DNA of 64,000 bases, from positions 62,001 through 126,000 of the forward strand of contig CAWZYM010000394.1 of NCBI GenBank assembly GCA_963966185.1, given 5' to 3'. A program made the position numbers and the translations under genes. The DNA is from Rhabditoides inermis. Its lineage: Eukaryota > Nematoda > Chromadorea > Rhabditida > Rhabditidae. Shown one piece after another: positions 33,492 through 45,515 of this stretch; positions within the stretch are counted from its first letter, which is position 1; every line of letters starts with the position of its first letter. The notes beneath the pieces were generated by a model. That model saw only the letters and a list, made by a program, of their open reading frames with translations, was not told where the DNA came from and did not search any database.

Positions 33492-36400
33492 ATGTCGGGT
33501 GCGGGCGACGGCGAGTCGGCTCCGCAGCTGCTGCTCAAGTGCATCGACGAACGGCGCGTCGATGTCCTGTGCTCTATTCTCTCACAGCTCAGTGAGTTGT
33601 CCACTACATTAAACTTTTATCATTGTGTTGTTTAGAGAACAAACCCGACTTCTCCGAGAACGTCGATGTGCTGTGCTGTAAGGCCGGAACCTTATTGCAT
33701 CATGCTGTCGTCAATGGTATTTAGTTTATTGTTGCATATGTTATATGTTTTCATTCAGATTCGGTGGATGCTATCAACGCGCTTCTGTCGTGTGGCGTGA
33801 ATCCATGTGTTCAGAATGATCAGGGCAAAACACCGTTCCAGGTAACTTTATTTTTTTTTCCGTTTCTCATAGCCATGATTTAGATCTGCCAGTCTGATGG
33901 TGCCCGTACTGCGTTCGTGCAAGAAGTTCTTCGCGCTATCACCATGTCAAAGTAAAAGATCATCTGCGTTTCACCGATTCAACGATTGCTTTAGCAACGG
34001 TCGCCTGTGTCAGTTGATCTCCTCCGGCGTGCCTGTCGACTCGTTTGATTCTCCCACATCGAAGAATACCCTCCTCAACTGGGCTGCAGATTACGGCACT
34101 GTTGAGATTGTGAGGACTCTGTGTGAGAGCGGCGCGCAGGTGGATCTGGCAAACGCCAAGGGCGAGACTCCTCTGCTTACTGCGGTGCGCCGTGGAGACG
34201 AGGGTGTCGTGCGGCAACTTCTCACTGCTGGAGCAGCACCCGACAAGAAGAGCGACAAGGTTATTCAAATATGCTACAAATTTTGTTGACACATTTCATT
34301 TTTCAGGGAGATGACGCGTTTTCTGTGGCAACTGCCAAGGGTGGAGCACTTCTTCCGCTGCTCAGCATGGACACGTACGTATTATATATTTGGTTGTTCT
34401 GACAATTCTCCACGTTGAAACAGTGGCGCATTCTGTCGCGCGCAGTTCGTTTCCGTGGTTGTTTGTCTTTTGATAGTGTTTGTGTTGCAGAGTGACCCGC
34501 GAGGTGCGGCGTACGACTTCAATGGAATCGATCGAGTTTGATCGGACCTCAATCATCAGCTGCGAAACGAGCACCGCCAACCTATTCTCCGAGAGGTGAG
34601 CAGCAATTAAAGTGACATGGCCTATTGGTTGTTGTTTGTAGGCAGTTTCCGAATGGGCGGCCGGACTCGTGGACGGATCTGCTGTGGCCGCAGCCGCAGC
34701 AGGTGAAGCTGCTCGAGTCGGCCAAGCCGTTCCCGCTGCCCAAGGATGCGCGGCTCAAGATATACTTCGACGACGCTTCGGACGGATGCCCCCGCCGGAT
34801 GATGCAGGCCATTCAGATATCCGCCCCTCTCCTCTCTTCCGCTGGACTCGATCTCGAGTACAGAGGACACAAGGTAACAATTATTTATTTCTCTTTTTTC
34901 TACTACTTAACGATTTCAGTTTCGCGAGGTTTGTCAAAACGAATTATGATAGGTTTGATTTTTATCGCGCATTTCATATCTGAAAATCATTATGTGTGTT
35001 TAGACCGCCGACCACGATGTTTCTCCTCTGGATGGGAAGGTGACTGTTGGAGTGTACGCGGACGGGCGTCCTGCAGGAGCATACTCGCTTGCCGTTGAGG
35101 CCGGAGGTGTCGAGATTCAGGTATCTATTGTATACGTTTAATATATTTACCTAATACCCATTCTTATTCAGGCGTCTGACTATGCTGGAGTGCGGTACGC
35201 GTTCGCTACGCTGGTGCAGATAGTTCGACTGCACAAGTTCGCGTTGAAGGAACCGGCGGGTGCGGGAGGAGACACCAGGGGTGAGAATGGAGTGCCCGTC
35301 AATGGATACGCAAACGGAAACGCTCACAGGTAGGAAGAGCGGAGAGCGAATGAAGGATTCTATTGATTGTGATGCAGTCCGTCGTCGTCAATCCCTGCTT
35401 ACGACGGGAAGGAGCTGCCGGGCATTCGGATGGATGGGAACATCGGTGCGTGCGCGGTGCGAGATCAGCCGGACAGAGCCATGCGAGCCATCTTCCAAGA
35501 CTTCTCCGGGTGCAGGGTGCTCAACACGGAGACGGTGAGTTCTATAGAAGGAAACGAACGCAGTAATAAACGTTTGTAACTACTGCAGCTCCTGCAACTC
35601 GCGACCCGTCTGTCCTACTGCAAGGCCAACTATCTCTTCGTCAACTTCGAGGTAAGCTGAAATCTGATTGAAGTGATTGTTATTTCGAAACGTAATTGTA
35701 TGATACTAGGTGCGCACGACTGACCGCTACCAGCTCCCGTACACGAATCGCGATCTCTTCCACATGATGCAAGTGTGCGATGAGCTCTTTGTCACCGTGA
35801 GTTTTATTTCTTATATAATTCTGTTTTTCGAGTTTATTGAATTAATTATCTTCCTTTAGCTGGTTCCTTCCATCGATCTGCAGTCCAACTACATCGAGCC
35901 TCTTGCTGCGCGTCAGATCATCGATTACGTAAGTATCAGTATTCATTGATGATTTAAATATTGTTGGGTTTAGTTCCTTGATGACTTCCCTCTGTCGAAG
36001 ACAGCTCACTTCGGACCGAACCTGGCGTCTATCCTGGTGGCGAACAAGCAGGTGCTGGCGTCTGTGCAGCGTCGTGTGCCGCGCATCTTCCTCTCGGTGG
36101 ATGTTACTGAGAAGAACGCCGACTCGGTGAGTGGGTGAGCGATGGTGCAATGATAGCGATTTGTGATTGCAGTTGAACCGCGTTCCCCCGTACGTGACTC
36201 TGTGTGTGGAGGGCCGGTTCCCCTCTCCTGCCGAGAAGCTGCTCAGTCCCCGCGTGTCGATCCTGCTGCGTTTCTCGACGGGCGACGATGGCTATCTGTG
36301 TGCTGCTCCCGACTCGACTGCCAAGAAGGCTCTTCTGGCGGCCAAGCTGGCCGAGGGCGCTGCCGTGTGCGGCACGATGGTGTGCGATCTGTCGACGGGA

Positions 36401-37370
36401 TGCGAGATCATGCCCACTTCCCTCTCGTACATGCCCCTCCTGGCGGGAGTGGGTGTGGCGTGGAACGGCCGGGTGGACATGAAGAAGTACGCCTTCCTCC
36501 TCCCCTCTATCACTGCCCACCACGTGCTCCTCGATGGAGACATGGTCGCCCTCTTCGACCAGGCTGCCACTCTCGGCATGGTCGAGCACCAGCTCACGCG
36601 GTTCAGCTACGGACTGTGGAGGCCCGGCATGGAGAGCGGAGATGAAGTGAGACAAGCTATCACATTGATCGATATCAATGCGTTGTTTAGATTGCTTCTT
36701 CGCGCAAGATGCCCATCTCGGTGTTTGTGGAGATGATCCTCAACCCGGAAAACCTCACTCTCGAGCGACTCACGCCCGTCATATTCAAGGTTGATTTGCA
36801 AGTTAACATAGATTGGTGACGTGTGTTTGTTTCAGAAGGCGCGCATTGAGTTGCGCCGTTCTCTGCGTGCTCTAGACGACGCGCGCCGTCTGCTGCCGTA
36901 CAACTTCGAGCTGGCTCTCGTTCTGGCAGAGATCCGCCTCGTCACTGAGCTCCTCGCACTCGCCAGCAAGTGAGTGCCAATTGAAGTTGGCAATGGAAAA
37001 TTACGAATGTGCGCGTTGCAGGCTGGGCCAGTCTCTGTGCATGCACGGTGGAGTGGGTGGTTCGGCGGCGGCGCACGAGGCTGCTCGGAAGAGGAGTGCG
37101 GAGAGTGGAGTGCCGTACTCGCCTGGCCGAGTCGGAGTCGTGCACCTTCCCCTCGCTATCCGCACCGACCTCGCCAACAGCCTGCTCGAGATCCGCGCCC
37201 AGTTCCAGCACGTCTGGCTCTCCCGCTCCATCGCCAGCACCCTCCCCAACGCTCTCAAGATATTCGACAACCTCTTCCGGTATGCCACTCCTCTTTTCCT
37301 TCTCATATCCATCCGTTGCAGGGCGCTCCTTCCTCCCGATCTGCAGGAGATGGGCAAGCAGCTGTTGTGA
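33492..37370 (+). CDS. Ankyrin-repeat protein with C-terminal GH20 (beta-hexosaminidase)-like domain
   Basis: Twenty exons join in frame to 939 residues. The N-terminal third holds ankyrin repeats (GTLLHHAVVNDSVDAINALL, NQGKTPFQ-type turns, NTLLNWAADYGTVEIVRTL, GETPLLTAVRRGDEGVV). No signal peptide is seen, so the protein is probably cytosolic. From about residue 260 the sequence follows the GH20 layout: a GH20b-like alpha/beta part with DYAGVRYAFATLVQI (family pattern D..G..YG..TL.Q), then CRVLNTETLLQLATRLSYCK (family R..D..R......I...I..MA..K) and FVTLVPSIDLQ (family I.VIPEID.P). Where active enzymes have H.GGDE the sequence reads HFGPNLA, so the acidic catalytic pair appears lost. The C-terminal 300 residues are helical. 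It is likely a pseudoenzyme or scaffold. It is followed at close range by eIF3K. Confidence 0.78.
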
Positions 37371-37848
37371 GAGAGAGAATGAGAGGATATAAGGGCGGTG
37401 AGATGAATGATATATGAATAGTATTTATTGTAGTACTGTTGAATGCGTTGATACCATCTTATTTATAATTCATGATTTTATTATGTCTCTCATACTTTCC
37501 TTTTCCACTACAATACTCTTTTGCTTTACTCGCTAGCCGTGGCGCGTTGTTTCGGTCTTGTATACGTGCCTCTTCGCATATGTGATATGTACACTATAAT
37601 ATTCCTGGGCACATGGATGATGGGACAAAGGATATGATGGCTCTTTTGATTCTTCTCTGCAAATTGTGATCCATATTTATTTATTTTCATTGTCTCCTGG
37701 GTTTTATTTAATAACATTATCAGTAATAAAGATTTTTTGAATAATGAATTGTATCGTCCCTTGAGTTTTCATAACGGTTGTCGCCCGTTTTCGTATCTGC
37801 TGGTTGATTTGTCGTATTGGTTTTATGAATTGACAAGATTGAAGAATC
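37371..37848 (+). promoter_or_regulatory. 3' UTR, polyadenylation signal and intercistronic spacer before eIF3K
   Basis: AATAAA at 37725-37730 ends the upstream 3' UTR. Only about 118 nt separate it from the eIF3K ATG. TTGAAG at 37839-37844 just before AATCATG could serve as a spliced-leader acceptor. A spacing of roughly 100 nt between a poly(A) signal and the next acceptor is the hallmark of nematode operons. No independent promoter is evident. Confidence 0.55.
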
Positions 37849-39069
37849 ATGCCGTTCGATAGCCTGAAGAAGCAGCTGGATGGACAGATCCAGGGAGTGA
37901 ACAGGTGGGCTTCCCTCTGCGCCATCCTCTATTCTAATTTGAATACTTTCTGCAGGTACAACCCGGAGAACGTGTCTCTGCTGGAGGAGTGTGTGACGTC
38001 AATGGTGACTGAGAACAAGTACGACCGCGACATCTGCCTCACCGTCCTCAAGCTCTACCAGCTCAACCCCGACAAGTGAGTGACGGAGAGAGAGGAGAGG
38101 GACATGAGATGCTGCAGGTACTCGGAGAGCGTTGTTCGCAATGTGCTGCTCAAGACGCTGATGGCTCTTCCGTCGTCGGACTTTGCCCTTGCCAAGTGTC
38201 TGATCGACGCCCGCCACGTGAACTCTGCAGAGATGGAGCGCGTCATGTCCCTCGGAGTCGTTCTCGAGTCTTGCGACTTCGCCGTCTTCTGGAAGCTCAT
38301 GAGCGGAGACTACAAGGTAACCATAAAAATTCTCTTCTCTATCTCACACTTCCTCCTTCAGCCGTCGGGCGAGGCTGACGAGTCGTTCAAGCAGCCTGCC
38401 GAGGTGGGGAAGATGGTGCGCGGTCTGGCTGGATTCGAGGAGGCTGTGAGGGGATACGCGTGCCGCGTCGTCTCGGCCACCTACCAGAACATCGAGAAGG
38501 CCGTCCTTGTCCGACTGCTCGGAGGAGCTAACGGTAAGTGCACAGTACAGTGGAGGACGAAGAGAACGGATGGTGATTGATGGGATGCGTATTGCAGACA
38601 AGCAGATTGCTGAGTACGCTTCCCGCTTCGGATGGAAGGTGTCGGGAGACTCGCTCTTCATCGCCAACCATGACTCGACCATCCGCACCCGCAACATAGA
38701 CGAGAAGCTTCAGTTCAACAGTCAGTCACACGCTCTTGTCTCTTTTACCCTTATGCACGCCCACTCCCACTAGGAATACTTTGAAATGGGATAGGATATA
38801 TGCGAGATGATTGTTTCATGAATTGTTCCTCGTTGAGATATGGGGTAGATGATTGAGTATGCAGCCCGGCGAGGTTTGTTCCTTCTTATTAGTACTGGGA
38901 ATTCCCTTTCCCCAAGTGGCCGAGAGCTGTTGCTGATTTTCTGAATAGCATAATGGAAATAATGAACGATCGAATAATGAAACGGTACGTTAATTGGAAT
39001 CGATTGAACATTGTTTTAGGCGTTGCCGACATCCTCAAACTGAAGGCTCCCGTCGTCCGCTCCATCTAA
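37849..39069 (+). CDS. eif-3.K: Eukaryotic translation initiation factor 3 subunit K
   Basis: eIF3K is a non-core subunit of the eIF3 complex, which organises the 43S preinitiation complex in the cytoplasm. Six exons (37849-37904, 37956-38075, 38118-38316, 38362-38533, 38598-38720, 39020-39069) join to 239 residues, matching the family length. The start MPFDSLKKQLDGQIQGVNRY and YNPENVSLLEECV, YDRDICLTVLKLYQLNP and FALAKCLI form the N-terminal HEAT-like helices. FWKLM and IRGYACRVVSATYQNIEKAV-like sequence lead to the winged-helix part, and the C-terminus reads LKLKAPVVRSI. The last intron is about 300 nt, longer than the others. The gene probably shares a transcript with the upstream ankyrin/GH20-like gene. 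Confidence 0.93.
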
Positions 39070-39344
39070 GCATCTCTACTTCATTCTTTCTTCCTGCGCC
39101 CTTTGATTGTTGTTGAGGTTGAGAGTATTCCGGTTTCACATTTATAGATTGTCTATTCGTGTCCAAGTTTTTTTGTTACGTGATGAATTTCTTGTTTTCG
39201 AAATGTGTTTATTAGTGAGTTTTTGAATCAGCACATAGATAGCACTTAGTATTGCACATTATGTACACGTATGAATGAGCGGATGCGTTGAGTGAGCAAC
39301 ATAAGTGAGAGTGGAGATCGGGAGTGGGGGATAGTGGGCGATGA

Positions 39345-39710
39345 TCAGACGAGGGACGCAGGCGGGGAGGGATAGGGAGGTGGAATAAGGAAGCCTTGCG
39401 CATTCCCCTCCGATACAGGAATGATGATGTAGGAACGGACACAGTTGGTGCGAATCGGAGTCTGAAATGATGGAGTGAGAGTAGGAGTGGGATGGAGTGC
39501 TGACCGAGTATTCTCCCTGCCACACCAACTCGCTGCGAGCCTGCATCGCTGCCGTGTCACGAACCCGACGGGGCCGGCATCTGAAGGAAAGAGATAGGAG
39601 AGAGGAGGAGAGACTACTCACCTCTCTAGACAGAACTCTAACAGCAAGTAGCACAGTACAATGAATGCTGTACCGATGACCGAGTATGCGAGTGGAAAGA
39701 AGAGCTCCAT
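39345..39710 (-). CDS. Small single-pass membrane protein, 93 residues, unrecognised
   Basis: Three minus-strand exons (39622-39710, 39505-39580, 39345-39461) join in frame with GTGAGT/GTCAGC donors and TTTCAG acceptors. Residues about 7-28 (AYSVIGTAFIVLCYLLLEFC) form one hydrophobic segment directly after a very short N-terminus, followed by a basic stretch CRPRRVRD. By the positive-inside rule the C-terminus is cytosolic. The tail ends in a Pro-rich segment (IPPPYPSPPASLV) containing a PPPY motif that could bind WW domains. A TTCTAG acceptor lies one base before the ATG, compatible with trans-splicing. I do not recognise the family. Confidence 0.68.
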
Positions 39711-40102
39711 TCTAGAATGCGATGAGTATGCGTGGGTGTGGGAAGGAGAACATAGAACACGTGGCTTCACCACCACACTCGAATGCTCAAACAATGTACG
39801 CGACTGCACTCAAAGAACCGAACGAGAGAGAATCGAAAACGACAGGCGAGTGAATTATGTTCACATAATTGATGAACAAGCAAATGAGCGAACGAAGGAA
39901 AATAGAGAGAGGAGAAGTGGAAGGAAAAAGTGATGAGTTGGGAATTGGGCAATTATTAGATGATTGGCAGACAAGCAAAAAGGAGGGGAGGGAAGAGCTT
40001 AGTAACAGTGCGGGTGATATGTTTGTAGAGGGACTCCTTTTTACGTGGAAATGGAATATGTGTGCATTGCGAGCAGTGCCCTTTGGACGACTGTGACGGA
40101 TT

Positions 40103-40145
<43 letters not shown>

Positions 40146-40493
40146 GGAGAGAGAGAGAGAGAGAGAGAGAGAGCGGGAGAGAGAGAGAGAGACGGTGAGA
40201 AAAAGGAAGCGCGGAGAAGGAGCGGAGCGCAGAAAGCCTCCCATTATATCCGCGTGTATGCAGAAATATGCTGAGAATTTTTGAATGGAGTGGGAATTTG
40301 AGTCGCGGAAGGAAAGAGTGACCTGATTCGAGAAACGAACCAGAGGGAGTCAGGAAAAGAATGGAGAGGGCTATAACTAGGTAAAATTATCGAGTAGCTG
40401 AGTGGAGAGAGTGCAGCCGGAAAGAGACAAAGGGGTGAATAAAGGTTAGCTTATAGAATATGAATGATTGGAACGAGGTCAAAGAAGTGAGAT

Positions 40494-40546
<53 letters not shown>

Positions 40547-40732
40547 GCAATGCTGTTCCGATCTGGCCTCTGTCGGTGATAAAACGAGGGTGGACTGAGT
40601 GGACCACACCAAAGGGGGAGACGATAAACGGACACAACGACCAGCCAACCAGGGAACCAGGCATGTTTCAAGAACGCGCGAGAGGGCAGCAAAGTGCACG
40701 CGTGTGCTCTGCCAAGCGAGAGACACAATTAC

Positions 40733-40775
<43 letters not shown>

Positions 40776-41264
40776 CGGATAGTTGGGCACTTGATCGCAT
40801 TGACGCAAGAACAAACGAGTGAGTAGACTGCATAGACACGTGTGAACGCTGTGAGAAGTGATAGGGATATCCATTAGAGAGGGCGCGCAGCGCCCTCTCT
40901 CTTGGGTTAAAATAAGGCTCGCGCCAGAATTTTCAAGTAGCGATATCCAAAGGACATGTTAGCAACAATGTGAAGTCTTCCAATTTATGTTAGTTAGATT
41001 CGCACGGTTCCATAGGGCAGATCACTAATTGACGGCATCTTTGTATCTTTTCTCCGAAAGAAGTTATGAGCGATCTCGCACTCGCACTAGGCGAAAGGCC
41101 AGCGTGTGGGTGGGTGGGTGGGTGGGTGGGTGGGTGGGTGTCGTTTCCAGTCACGCTAGCTGATAGCTAGCCCTCTGCTGGCGGGCGAGCGCGAGAGCAC
41201 GCGAGAGAGCACGCTGTTTGGAGAGAGACAGATGTACTTTGGTGGCTGCGATCAGTAGGAATTT
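39711..41264. repeat. Non-coding block with GA microsatellites and a GGGT tract
   Basis: No gene is recognised. It contains (GA)n tracts at about 40107-40190 (interrupted), 40497-40536 and 40738-40771, a GGGT tandem at 41107-41140, and ends in the large purine array. The GGGT run has enough G-triplets for a G-quadruplex on the plus strand. Confidence 0.8.
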
Positions 41265-43672
41265 AGTAAGGGGAGAGAGAAAGAGAGAACGAGAGAACGA
41301 GAGAACGAGAGAACGATATAACGAGAGAAAAGGAGAAAAAGAGAGGAGGGAAGGAGGGAAGGAGAGACGGAGAGAACGAGAGAACGAGAGAACGAGAGAA
41401 GGATAGAAAGAGAGAACGAGAGAACGAGAAAACCAGAGAAAGAGAGAAAGATATAAAAAGAGAACGAGAGAGCTAGAGAACGAGAGAAAGAGAGAAAGGG
41501 AGAAGGAGGGAAGGAGGGATGGAGAGAAGAAGAGAAGGATAGAAAGAGAGAACGAGAGAACTAGAGAACGAAAGAAAGAGAGAAAGAGAGAAAGAGAGAA
41601 AGAGATAAAGAGAGAACGAGAGAAAGCGAGAACGATATAACGAGAGAATTAGAGAACGAGAGAAAGAGAGAATGGGAGGAGGAGGGAAGGAGGGAAGGAG
41701 AGAAAGAGAGAAAGAGAGAACGAGAAAACGAGAAAACGAGAGAAAGAGAAAACGAGAGAAAGAGAGAACGATATAACGAGAGAGCTAGAGAACGAGAGAA
41801 AGAGAGAAAGGGAGAAGGAGGGAAGGAGGGATGGAGAGAAGAAGAGAAGGAGAGAAGGAGAGAACTAGAGAAAAAAGAGAAAGAGAGAAAGAGAGAAAGA
41901 GAGAAAGAGAGAAAGAGAGAAAGAGAGAAAGAGAGAAAGAGAGAAAGAGATAATGAGAGAACGAGAGAAAGATAAACCGATAGAAAGAGAAAACGAGTGA
42001 AAGAGAGAACGATATAACGAGAGAACTAGAGAACGAGAGAAAGAGAGAAAGTGAGAAGGCGGGAAGGAGGGAAGGAAAGAAGGAGAGAACGAGACAACGA
42101 GAGAACGAGACAACGAGACAACGAGACAACGAGAGAACGAGAGAACGAGAAAACGAGAGCACGAGAGAACGAGAGAAAGAGAGAACGATATAACGATATA
42201 ACGAGAGAAATAGAGAACGAGAGAAAGAGAGAAAGAGAGAAGGAGAGAAGGAGGGAAGAAGAGAAGGAGAGACGGAGAGAACGAGAGAACGAGAGAACGA
42301 GAGAACGAGAGAACGAGAGAAGGATAGAAAGAGAGAACGAGATAAAGAGAGAACGAGAGAACGAGAGAACGAGAGAACGAGAGAACGAGAAAACGAGAGA
42401 AAGAGAGAACAAGAGAAAGAGAGAACGAAAGAAAGAGAGAACGATATAACTAGAGAACGAGAGAACGAGAGAAAGAGAGAAGGAGGGTGGTAGGAGGGAA
42501 GGAGGGAAGAAGAGAAGGAGAGACGGAGAGACGGAGAAAACGAGAGAACGAGAGAACGAGAAACGAGAGAACGAGAGAACGAGAGAACGAGAGAACGAGA
42601 GAAAGAGAGAAAGAGAGAAAGAGAGAACGAGAGAAAAAGAGAACTGGAGAACTAGAGAAAAAGAGAAAGGGAGAAGGAGGGAAGGAGGGAAGGAGAGAAG
42701 AAGAGAAGAAGACACGCGAGAACGAGAGAACGAGAGAACGAGAGAACGAGAGAACGAGAGAACGAGAGAAAGAGAGAACGAAAGAAAGAGAGAACGATAT
42801 AACTAGAGAACGAGAGAACGAGAGAAAGAGAGAAGGAGGGTGGTAGGAGGGAAGGAGGGAAGAAGAGAAGGAGAGACGGAGAGACGGAGAAAACGAGAGA
42901 ACGAGAGAACGAGAAACGAGAGAACGAGAGAACGAGAGAACGAGAGAACGAGAGAAAGAGAGAAAGAGAGAAAGAGAGAACGAGAGAAAAAGAGAACTGG
43001 AGAACTAGAGAAAAAGAGAAAGGGAGAAGGAGGGAAGGAGGGAAGGAGAGAAGAAGAGAAGGAGACACGCGAGAACGAGAGAACGAGAGAACGAGAGAAC
43101 GAGAGAACGAGAGAACGAGAGAACGAGAGAACGAGAGAACGAGAGAAAGAGAAAACGAAATAACGAGAGAACTAGATAACGAGAGAACGAGAGAACGAGA
43201 GAAAGAGAGAAAGGGAGAAGGGGGGAAGGAGGGAAGGAGAGAAGGAGAGACGGAGAGACGGAGAGAACGAGAGAACGAGAGAACGAGAGAACGAGAGAAC
43301 GAGAGAAAGAGAGAACGAGAGAAAGAGAGAAAAGAGAGAAAAGAGAGAATGAGAGAAAGAGAGAAAAGAGAGAAAGGGAGAAAGAGAGAACGAGAGAACG
43401 AGAGAACTAGAGAACGAGAGAAAGAGAGAAAGGGATAACGAGAGAACGAGAGAAAGAGAGAACGAGAGAAAGAGAGAACGAGAGAAAGAGAGAAGGAAAG
43501 AAGGAGGGAAGGAAGGAAGGAGGGAAGGAGAGGAGGAGAGGAGGAGAGAAGGGGAGAAGGAGAGAAGGAGGGAAGGAATGGGAGGAGAGAAGGAGGAAAG
43601 GAGAGGAGGAGAGAAGGAAAGAAGGAGAGAAGGAGGGAAGGAATGGAAGGAGAGAACGAGAGAACGAGAAAA
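41265..43672. repeat. 2.4-kb purine minisatellite array (GAGAAC/GAGAAAG units)
   Basis: The plus strand is almost pure A/G with regular C, built from 6-8-bp units such as GAGAAC, GAGAAAG and GAAGGAGG. Longer modules recur, for example AACGATATAAC...CTAGAGAACGAG, and a 353-bp unit is tandemly duplicated (about 42420-42772 and 42773-43125). Long open frames on both strands (Arg/Glu/Asn-rich one way, Leu/Ser/Phe-rich the other) follow from the repeat composition and are not genes. Confidence 0.93.
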
Positions 43673-43776
43673 TATCGAATAAATTTGAAATGAAATTGAT
43701 GAAATAATGAGAGAAGAACATGTTACATGTATGAAGACGAGAGAGAAAATTTCTATGAAATTCAACAAAAGGACAT

Positions 43777-44271
43777 ATATTATCTTTTAAAAGTACTTCC
43801 GTAAAAAGTGTTGTTTGTGTTAACCTGATTCAAGAAAAGCGCATGCATATATTATTAATTTTCGAAAAATCAAATCGTAAACACCTGAACATGAAAACTA
43901 ACACAAACTTGCTCTTTCAAAACGTTGAATAATTTTTGAATAATTAATGTTGAATAATTCCATGTTTTATTTTTTTGACATTTTTATACCTGAAACATTG
44001 AGTCAAACAACATCACGAATAACATTTTATTTTACTGATAAACCATAAATAATAAACCGCAAAAAACACTAAATAAACAAAACAATCGTATTATTCTGAA
44101 TGTTACGTGTAACTATTCTATATTCGTTTGAAAGAGCAAGTTTGTGTTAGTTTTCATGTTCAGGTGTTTACGATTTGATTTTTCGAAAATTAATAATATA
44201 TGCATGCGCTTTTCTTGAATCAGGTTAACACAAACAACACTTTTTACGGAAGTACTTTTAAAAGATAATAT
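43777..44271. mobile_element. 495-bp inverted-repeat element (MITE-like)
   Basis: The two ends, about 145 bp each (43777-43921 and about 44128-44271), are essentially perfect reverse complements, starting ATATTATCTTTTAAAAGTAC. They surround about 205 bp of AT-rich unique sequence with no coding capacity. The near-perfect arms indicate a young or concertedly maintained element. AT dinucleotides flank both ends, but no longer target duplication is certain. It sits at the distal end of the purine array. Confidence 0.85.
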
Positions 44272-45229
44272 CTATCTGTGAACGAACACTTGAACTGCCT
44301 GAAAGCGATCCAACGAGGTTCAGAGGGAGGAAGAGAGAAAGAGAAGGAGGGAGAGAGGAATAGGGAGAGAGTGAGTGAGTGTGAGAGTTTGTGTACGAGA
44401 GAGCGAAGAAGAATAATCTGCGAGTGACTTTGTAGCCTCGTGGCATGCAAAAAAAGCGAAACTGCAATTGACATTTAAGCGATCTTGCGAGACCAATTAA
44501 CCATCGTGTGCACAAACAACGAGAGAGATCTGCGGTGAGAGTTGAGTGAGGTCAAATGACTGATAGTCGTTAAGAGGTGATAAGGAGGCGGGGACGGGTG
44601 CACGCTGTACTCAAAGCAAGACGAGGAAGGGAGTGAAGACGAGGGAGGAGGAACACGTATTGCCACAATCCACTCACACGACCATAAATTGTCAATTCCG
44701 CCGCATATGCATGAGGAAAAAGAGAGAATTCGGCGCTGCGGAACTGCAAACAATTTGAAGGCACTCGGGCGGAGCTGACAGGGGAATCGCGGGAGGCGCG
44801 TCGAGGGAGGGAGAGATGGAGGGGGAAGGGGGATACACAGGAGCGGCGCTCGCGTGGCATATAATGGCCGCTGGCTGCTGCCGGGAACACTGTCATTCAT
44901 CGATGCGAATCGCCGGCATCGATTCCACCTGAGAGATTGGTGAGGCACAAGCAGGAGCCGAGACATCCCTCCTACGATCTTTCCTCTCCCTCTCTCTCTT
45001 CCTCTCTCGGAAGAGAGAGCGCATTGTACATTGCTGCCGACGCGGCGGGATTATTATTATTCGTCGTGGCACATTGGTGATTCGATGAACGATGATGCGA
45101 GCAATGAGCGCACACTCGGATGGACAAGAAGGAAGAAGGAGAAGAAGAAGAAAGGAGTCCCGAGGGAGCATGTGTTTATCGAGTAATGTGCAAATTGTGG
45201 TGGCTGATTGTTGATGGTTGGTTGATTGT
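44272..45229. other. Region downstream of the small helical-protein gene
   Basis: No exon can be supported. Short purine-rich stretches (GAGGGAGAGAG near 44330-44400) continue the composition of the neighbouring array. Minus-strand open frames here lack splice-consistent continuation and protein-like features. Confidence 0.5.
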
Positions 45230-45473
45230 CTATGTGCGGGCGGGGCGTCCGCGCGTCTGGACGGACGAGTGGAGGAAGGATTCGATGGACGACAGCTGCT
45301 GGCAGAACGAAGTCAGCTCCGGAACGGGACGCCTGCAACCACACACTACACATCTCCCCCTCCATCTTCCACACGCACCCGTTGCGGTTGAGCTTGGCGA
45401 TCTCGCGGTTAGCCAGCACAATCGTCTCCATAGAGCGCAGCAGCCACGTCTGGTAGAGGGAAGATGAGAGAGA

Positions 45474-45515
<42 letters not shown>

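Noticed and set aside
41785..43768. Long open frames in the purine array (Leu/Ser/Phe-rich on minus, Arg/Glu-rich on plus)
   Set aside because: They follow directly from the stop-free repeat units; both strands are open at once, and there is no start context, splice structure or protein-like composition.
44475..45171. Minus-strand open frames downstream of the small helical protein
   Set aside because: They lie after that gene's stop, lack acceptors in phase and show low-complexity Pro/Ser composition.
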